Assembly: GCA_937928175.1 (NCBI GenBank)
Contig: CALFVP010000200.1
Span: forward strand, 1 to 12,051
Direction of reading: 5' to 3'
DNA from: an uncultured bacterium
GTDB lineage: Bacteria > Spirochaetota > Brevinematia > DTOW01
DNA length: 12,051 nt
Both the position numbers and the translations under genes were made by a program. A model generated the notes under the pieces. It saw only the letters and a list, made by a program, of their open reading frames with translations, searched no databases and was not told where the DNA came from. Below are positions 8,532 to 12,051 of this stretch, one piece after another (positions within the stretch are counted from its first letter, which is position 1; the number at the start of each line of letters is the position of its first letter).

Positions 8532-8640
8532 ATTTTGTAAATTCTTTTGAAAGCAAGGACAAATTTTCAAGCATAGATTTCTTTATGAATTGAATTACTT
8601 TTTGCTATGAATTAAGTTTTTAAGTTAAAATTAAGACAGT
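8532..8640. promoter_or_regulatory. Divergent promoter region mdh / P83/100-like gene
   Basis: This 109-bp gap has candidate promoters both ways. For mdh (minus strand): TTGAAA (8570..8565), an 18-bp spacer and a weak AAGAAT (8546..8541), 9 nt before the ATG at 8531. For the plus-strand gene: TTGCTA (8602-8607), an 18-bp spacer and TAAAAT (8626-8631), 9 nt before the ATG at 8641. Between them lie a 14-mer, ATAGATTTCTTTAT (8573-8586), also present before purD, and two copies of TATGAATT (8584-8591 and 8606-8613) spaced 22 bp start to start. No SD precedes either gene. The promoter matches are by eye, and the mdh -10 is the poorer one. Confidence 0.45.
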
Positions 8641-10212
8641 ATGAAGCATTTAACATTTAGTTTTTTATTACTAACGTTTGTAGTCTTCAGATTGAGTGCC
8701 ATAGAAGTAGCAGAAGATGAAATTAAAAAAGTTAGAAAAGTTAAATTCCAAAATTATGAAGGGTATTTTCAGAGTGTTAGTGTTGAGTATTTAAGAAATG
8801 TTGGAAGAGAGCTTTCAATAGTTATAGATCCCTCAGGTATAAGAAATTACAAATTTTACTCGATAGTTAGAGTTTTACCAAAGGAAAATTTACTTGGAGC
8901 AGACATAATTTTCATATCAAAACAATCAAAAATTAAACATATAAACGCTGTAAGGTACATAATTTCTGGCTACCTTTCTGAAAAGTACGGTTATTCCTTT
9001 AGACAAGCTTTTACTATTTCCGTATTTATAACATACTACAACGCTGTTTACAGGAATAATATTTCATACTTTAGAAGTAAATACAATTCAGAAATTTTCC
9101 TTTTCACATCTGAAAATATTGGCATTTCTACAAAATACTATGAATGGCCAGGAAAAACAGAATTAGTTATTCCTACAAGGTTTAGTATAGATAAAGAGAA
9201 ACCTTCACTTGGTGAAGTATCAAGTAAAGATGTTATTGAAAAGATTAAAGAGCAAGAAGATTTTGGTGTAAAGGAAAGAAAAGAAATGATAGAAATAAGG
9301 AAAAAGGAGGTTGAGAAAGAAAAACAAGAAATATTAGAGAAAGAAGAAAAAATTAAACGAGAAAAAGAAGAAATTGAGAAAAGAAAAAGAGAAATAGAGG
9401 AAAAGATAACAAGTAAAATGGAAGATAGTGAAAAGTCTAAGATTATAGAGAAACAAAAGGAAGAAATTGAGAAAGAAGAAAAAAGGATAAAGGAAGAAGA
9501 AGAAAAGATAAAGAAAGCTAAAGAAGAAGTGGAAAAAGAAGAATACCAGATAAAAGAAGAGGAGGAAGAAATAAAAAAGGATGAAGAAAGGTTAGCAACT
9601 AAAAAAAAGGAGATAGAGGAAAAGGAGAGAGAACTTAAAGAGAAAGAAAGGGAACTTGTTAAAATTGAAGAAAAACTTAAGTCTAAGGAAGTTGGTGATA
9701 AAACAGTATTCGGTAACAAAATGTACTACTTAAAAAAACAGGATTTTGAACCAGAAGGACATTACAATAATAAGATGTACCTTATTGATCTTGATAGTGG
9801 AAAGATTTTAAAAGAAAGTAGTTTCAATAAAATATGTGGTACTAAGTACTACGTGTTTGGGGATGGAGTTGTAGTTATAGGATTTAAACAATCGCACAGG
9901 TATGAGCATTTTCTTGTACTCCTTGATAGAGAAAATATTGAACCTAAGATCATAGGTAAAGATAATATTTTCTGGAGAAGTTTCGTTGAATTTAAAGATG
10001 ATTTTTTGTACGCAATTACAATAATTGATAATAAGTACTACTTAGGTAAATTTAATAGAAATCTAGAAAAAGTAACTACATCTGATATTGAAGTACATCC
10101 AGATACGTTTTTAACTTTTTACGAAGGAAAGATTTTTATAAACGATAAAACTAGAAACATAGTTATACTAGATGAGAGAAGTTTAAGGAAGATAGGGGAT
10201 ATAAAGTTTTAG
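8641..10212 (+). CDS. Secreted coiled-coil protein of the Borrelia P83/100 antigen type
   Basis: Exported or envelope-associated protein of 523 residues, molecular role unknown. A Sec signal peptide is clear (1-20, likely cut after LSA). The N-terminal domain (about 25-182) contains YIISGYLSEKYGYS, TYYNAVYRNNISYF and ENIGISTKYYEWPGKTELVIP. From memory these parallel segments of Borrelia P83/100 (ILTGYL, IYNAVYRGDLDYY, ENAGLSRVYSQWAGKTQIFIP). A highly charged Lys/Glu coiled coil follows (about 197-350). A C-terminal domain (about 355-523) has strand-turn repeats and MYLIDLDSGKILKES, which parallels the IDLNTG...KES of P83/100, and ends in a VILDERSLRKIG segment similar to that family's end. 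The order of signal peptide, conserved domain, variable coil and conserved tail is the family's layout. It stands alone between divergent mdh and convergent trmD, with no SD. The family call is inferred from remembered motifs. Confidence 0.8.
   Translation: MKHLTFSFLLLTFVVFRLSAIEVAEDEIKKVRKVKFQNYEGYFQSVSVEYLRNVGRELSIVIDPSGIRNYKFYSIVRVLPKENLLGADIIFISKQSKIKHINAVRYIISGYLSEKYGYSFRQAFTISVFITYYNAVYRNNISYFRSKYNSEIFLFTSENIGISTKYYEWPGKTELVIPTRFSIDKEKPSLGEVSSKDVIEKIKEQEDFGVKERKEMIEIRKKEVEKEKQEILEKEEKIKREKEEIEKRKREIEEKITSKMEDSEKSKIIEKQKEEIEKEEKRIKEEEEKIKKAKEEVEKEEYQIKEEEEEIKKDEERLATKKKEIEEKERELKEKERELVKIEEKLKSKEVGDKTVFGNKMYYLKKQDFEPEGHYNNKMYLIDLDSGKILKESSFNKICGTKYYVFGDGVVVIGFKQSHRYEHFLVLLDRENIEPKIIGKDNIFWRSFVEFKDDFLYAITIIDNKYYLGKFNRNLEKVTTSDIEVHPDTFLTFYEGKIFINDKTRNIVILDERSLRKIGDIKF
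9229..9690 (+). repeat. Purine-rich tract encoding the Lys/Glu coiled coil
   Basis: This stretch is almost all A and G on the plus strand because it encodes alternating Lys and Glu codons in degenerate heptad-like units such as KEEIEKEEKRIKEEEEKIKK. The units are not exact tandem DNA copies. The tract creates a long Ser/Phe-rich open frame on the other strand (9138-9719) that is only a compositional shadow. Repetition of this kind can vary in length between strains. Confidence 0.75.
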
Positions 10213-10935
10213 TTATTTCCACCAAAGTTTTACCAAAAATTCGATATCTTTTTCACATAGTTTAATTTTTCTTAGTAATTCTGGTCTTTTTTCGTAAGTG
10301 TTTTTAAGTGAAGAGAAATGTCTCCAATTTTTTATTTTTTCGTGGTTACCGCTTAATAAAACTTCTGGTACGCTTTTACCTAAGAATTCTCTAGGTCTTG
10401 TGTACTGATCGTACTCCAGTAATCCCCCTTCGTATGAGAAGCTTTCTTGTATAGTAGAGTTAAGTAATCCTTTTTGTCTTACTAGAGCATCTACGAAAAC
10501 TAAGCCAGCCAATTCACCACCAGTTATAACGTAATCACCAATGCATATTTCATCATCAACGTAGTTATCAACTATTCTTTCATCTACTCCTTCGTATCTT
10601 CCGCATAGTATAATTAATTCTTCTTTGTTAAGGTATTCGTCTATCAATTCTTTGGTTAAAAGTCTTCCTTTTGCTGACATATAGACAACAGTAGGGTTAC
10701 TAAGTTTAGATTTTGAATACTCAAGTGCTTCGTAAATAACGTTAGGAATCATTAGCATTCCATCACCACCACCGTAAACGTAGTCATCAACTTTACTATG
10801 TTTGTCTTTTGAAAAGTTTCTAATGTTTAAAACTTCATACTCGAGGATATTTTCTCTAACAGCTTTATTCATCATACTTGTTGATAGGTATGTTTCAATT
10901 ATATTTGGGAATATCGTTAAGAAAATGACTTTCAT
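10213..10935 (-). CDS. trmD: tRNA (guanine37-N1)-methyltransferase
   Basis: SPOUT-class, SAM-dependent enzyme that makes m1G37 next to the anticodon and so prevents +1 frameshifting. The 240 residues are a normal length. Motifs seen: MKVIFLTIFPN at the start, DDYVYGGGDGM (50-60), CGRYEGVDER (111-120) and IGDYVITGGEL (132-142) of the trefoil knot, ESFSYEGGLLEYDQYTRP (164-181) and VPEVLLSGNH (189-198). Two positions are less usual: Asp58 in YGGGDGM, where Pro or Ala is common, and Glu164 where many TrmDs have the Asp of 'DSF'. All other hallmarks are intact, so an active enzyme is likely. It starts directly after the yjbQ stop, with GGAG (10944..10941) 5 nt before the ATG. It lies behind valS and yjbQ, not in the common rpsP-rimM-trmD-rplS cluster. 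Its stop abuts the stop of the convergent gene with no base between. Confidence 0.96.
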   Translation of the reverse strand: MKVIFLTIFPNIIETYLSTSMMNKAVRENILEYEVLNIRNFSKDKHSKVDDYVYGGGDGMLMIPNVIYEALEYSKSKLSNPTVVYMSAKGRLLTKELIDEYLNKEELIILCGRYEGVDERIVDNYVDDEICIGDYVITGGELAGLVFVDALVRQKGLLNSTIQESFSYEGGLLEYDQYTRPREFLGKSVPEVLLSGNHEKIKNWRHFSSLKNTYEKRPELLRKIKLCEKDIEFLVKLWWK

Positions 10936-11355
10936 TTATTCTCCGAGTATTTGAACTACCAATTTTCTTGTCCTTGATCTTGTATCGAATTCTAAGAGTA
11001 CAATTTGTTGCCATGTACCTCTTACAAGATGTTTATTAATTATGGGTAAAACAAAAAACGGTTTAAACATGCTACTTAGTATATGTGAGCTTCCATTATC
11101 ATCTCCCCATGTTTCGTGATGGTAATAGTAAGTTTCCCTTGGTGCTATTTTGTCAAATAGAATATTCAAATCTTTCTTAAGACCTGGTTCGTATTCCATG
11201 GTAGTTATGCCTACAGTTGATCCAGGACAAAAAACGTTAATTATTCCGTTATTTATACCGCTTTTTAGAACTATTTCCTCTATTAACTTAGTCAGATCTA
11301 CTATATCACCTCTACCCTTAGTATTTACTGATATTTCTTCAAGAAACACTTTCAT
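10936..11355 (-). CDS. yjbQ: YjbQ / UPF0047 family protein
   Basis: Small cytoplasmic protein of 139 residues in the YjbQ family. Some members can substitute weakly for thiamine phosphate synthase, but the physiological role is unsettled. Seen: VFCPGSTVGITTMEYEPG (41-58), the conserved His/Asp core HHETWGDDNGSSHI (79-92), and GTWQQIVLLEFD (113-124) followed by an Arg-rich end (RSRTRKLVVQILGE). The CPGSTVGITT...EPGLKKDL form is that of the longer bacterial/archaeal subgroup. The ATG at 11355 gives the standard MKVFLEEISV opening; a GTG at 11364 would add only three residues (M-S-L). It lies 23 nt after valS and directly before trmD, so it sits in a translation-linked operon. TATAAT on the minus strand just after the valS stop could give an extra promoter. 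Confidence 0.93.
   Translation of the reverse strand: MKVFLEEISVNTKGRGDIVDLTKLIEEIVLKSGINNGIINVFCPGSTVGITTMEYEPGLKKDLNILFDKIAPRETYYYHHETWGDDNGSSHILSSMFKPFFVLPIINKHLVRGTWQQIVLLEFDTRSRTRKLVVQILGE
10941..10944 (-). promoter_or_regulatory. Shine-Dalgarno sequence for trmD inside the yjbQ end
   Basis: GGAG on the minus strand sits 5 nt before the trmD ATG, within the last codons of yjbQ. Together with the stop-start abutment this implies translational coupling of yjbQ and trmD. Confidence 0.65.
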
Positions 11356-11378
11356 AAGACTCACAAAGTTTAAAAGTA

Positions 11379-12051
11379 TTATAATTTTTCTATTAATTCT
11401 TCCATTTCTTTTATCATCTTTGAAAAACTTTTTTGTTTTTCTTTTTCTTCTTCTACTATTTCTTGTGGTGCTTTTTCCAAGAAGTTAGGGTTTGAAAGTT
11501 TGGATTCTATTCCTCTAAGTACAGATTTAATCTTTTCAATTTCTTTTGATATTCTCTGTTTTTCCTTTTCTACGTCGATTATTCCCATAACGGGTATCAG
11601 AACGGATGTATACTTTCCAACTGCTCCTGCTTCACCTTTAACCTTTGAAACGTTACCAACTTCCAATATTTTCCTAGTTTTTGATAATTTCTTTATTATA
11701 TCAAGGAAAATACCGTTAGATAGAATAGATTTAATTTTGTTTTCGTACTCAACTAAATTTACATTGACCTTTACCTCTACTTCTTCCGAAGGCTTTACGT
11801 TTAGTGATCCTCTTATTTGTCTTATATTGTAGACGATTTCTTTTATTATTTCAAATGTTTCTTCAGCATCTTTGTCTTCTAACTTTTCGTTAAATTTTGG
11901 ATAACTTGATATTATTAAGTACTCTTTATCTTTAAATTCTTTTGGAATCTCTTTGTATATTCTTTCTGTGATAAATGGCATTATTGGATGTAGCAATTTT
12001 AAAAACCCTGTTAACACTTCTAAAAGTATTGAGATAGTTACATTTTTGTTA
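11379..12051 (-). CDS. valS: Valyl-tRNA synthetase, C-terminal part (5' end beyond window)
   Basis: Class I aminoacyl-tRNA synthetase that charges tRNA-Val with valine in the cytoplasm. The frame is open to the right edge, so only the last 223 residues are here. The visible part starts in the anticodon-binding domain: ILLEVLTGFLKLLHPIMPFITE matches the ValS 'HP-x-x-PF-x-TE' signature just after the catalytic core. It passes through IRQIRGSLNVKPSE, a typical ValS/IleS feature, and ends in the Val-tRNA synthetase C-terminal coiled-coil arm, with KEKQRISKEIEKIKSVLRG and NPNFLEKAPQEIVEEEKEK. That arm separates ValS from IleS and LeuS. An internal GTG at 12017 is not the start. The gene is followed by yjbQ and trmD on the same strand. 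The hydrophobic I/V/L-rich run after the GSLNV motif is normal. Confidence 0.95.
   Translation of the reverse strand, partial: NKNVTISILLEVLTGFLKLLHPIMPFITERIYKEIPKEFKDKEYLIISSYPKFNEKLEDKDAEETFEIIKEIVYNIRQIRGSLNVKPSEEVEVKVNVNLVEYENKIKSILSNGIFLDIIKKLSKTRKILEVGNVSKVKGEAGAVGKYTSVLIPVMGIIDVEKEKQRISKEIEKIKSVLRGIESKLSNPNFLEKAPQEIVEEEKEKQKSFSKMIKEMEELIEKL

Noticed and set aside
8532..8570. Longer mdh start at ATG 8570
   Set aside because: The 13 extra residues do not fit the family, and the candidate promoter would fall inside the coding region; ATG 8531 gives the canonical N-terminus.
9229..9690. Possible tandem repeat array or CRISPR-like structure in the purine tract
   Set aside because: Units are degenerate, with no constant repeat or spacer length; explained by coiled-coil codons.
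9138..9719. 193-codon open frame on the minus strand opposite the coiled coil, Ser/Phe/Ile rich
   Set aside because: It is the complement of a Lys/Glu-coding purine tract; low-complexity composition, no start signal, and the sense strand has a coherent secreted protein.
11356..11364. GTG start for yjbQ
   Set aside because: Adds only M-S-L ahead of the standard MKVFLEEISV opening; it cannot be excluded, but the ATG is the better fit.
11150..11832. Two plus-strand open frames opposite yjbQ and valS
   Set aside because: They mirror conserved coding sequence; hydrophobic low-complexity products with no SD or -10 context.

Overview
The window is AT-rich, densely coding bacterial chromosome with housekeeping genes on both strands. 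I see no mobile element, CRISPR array, phage gene, rRNA or tRNA. The best lineage clue is the secreted coiled-coil protein at 8641-10212. From memory, its N-terminal domain and C-terminal tail resemble the Borrelia P83/100 antigen family, which points to a spirochaete or a close relative. Low GC, a chemotaxis methyltransferase and a short secretin fit this but do not prove it. The rest of the gene set is universal.

Layout, left to right. On the minus strand, 1-606 is the N-terminal three quarters of a CheR chemotaxis methyltransferase that runs off the left edge. It diverges from purD (676-1962, purine synthesis), which is followed after 4 nt by a NicO-like metal permease with two histidine-rich loops (1967-2890). 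Next is a full-length one-chain carB (2961-6206, carbamoyl phosphate for pyrimidines and arginine). It converges on a minus-strand pair, an LDH-type malate dehydrogenase (7590-8531) followed by a short secretin (6227-7579). Divergent from mdh is the P83/100-like gene (8641-10212). This abuts, with no intervening base, the 3' end of a minus-strand operon that reads valS (partial, 11379 to beyond 12051), yjbQ (10936-11355) and trmD (10213-10935).

The genes are mostly metabolic and translational housekeeping: purD and carB in nucleotide supply, mdh in central carbon metabolism, valS and trmD in tRNA charging and modification. The secretin and the P83/100-like protein belong to the envelope.

No dramatic new gene system is visible. 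The most notable non-gene signal is in the start regions. Genes that appear to open a transcription unit lack a Shine-Dalgarno sequence and have a -10-like hexamer 7 to 11 nt (often exactly 9 nt) before the start codon. Genes inside operons (the permease, trmD) do have a Shine-Dalgarno sequence. This suggests leaderless or nearly leaderless mRNAs for first genes. Clear intrinsic terminators were not found, and convergent genes lie 20 nt and 0 nt apart. Every stretch over 300 bases is covered by a gene.
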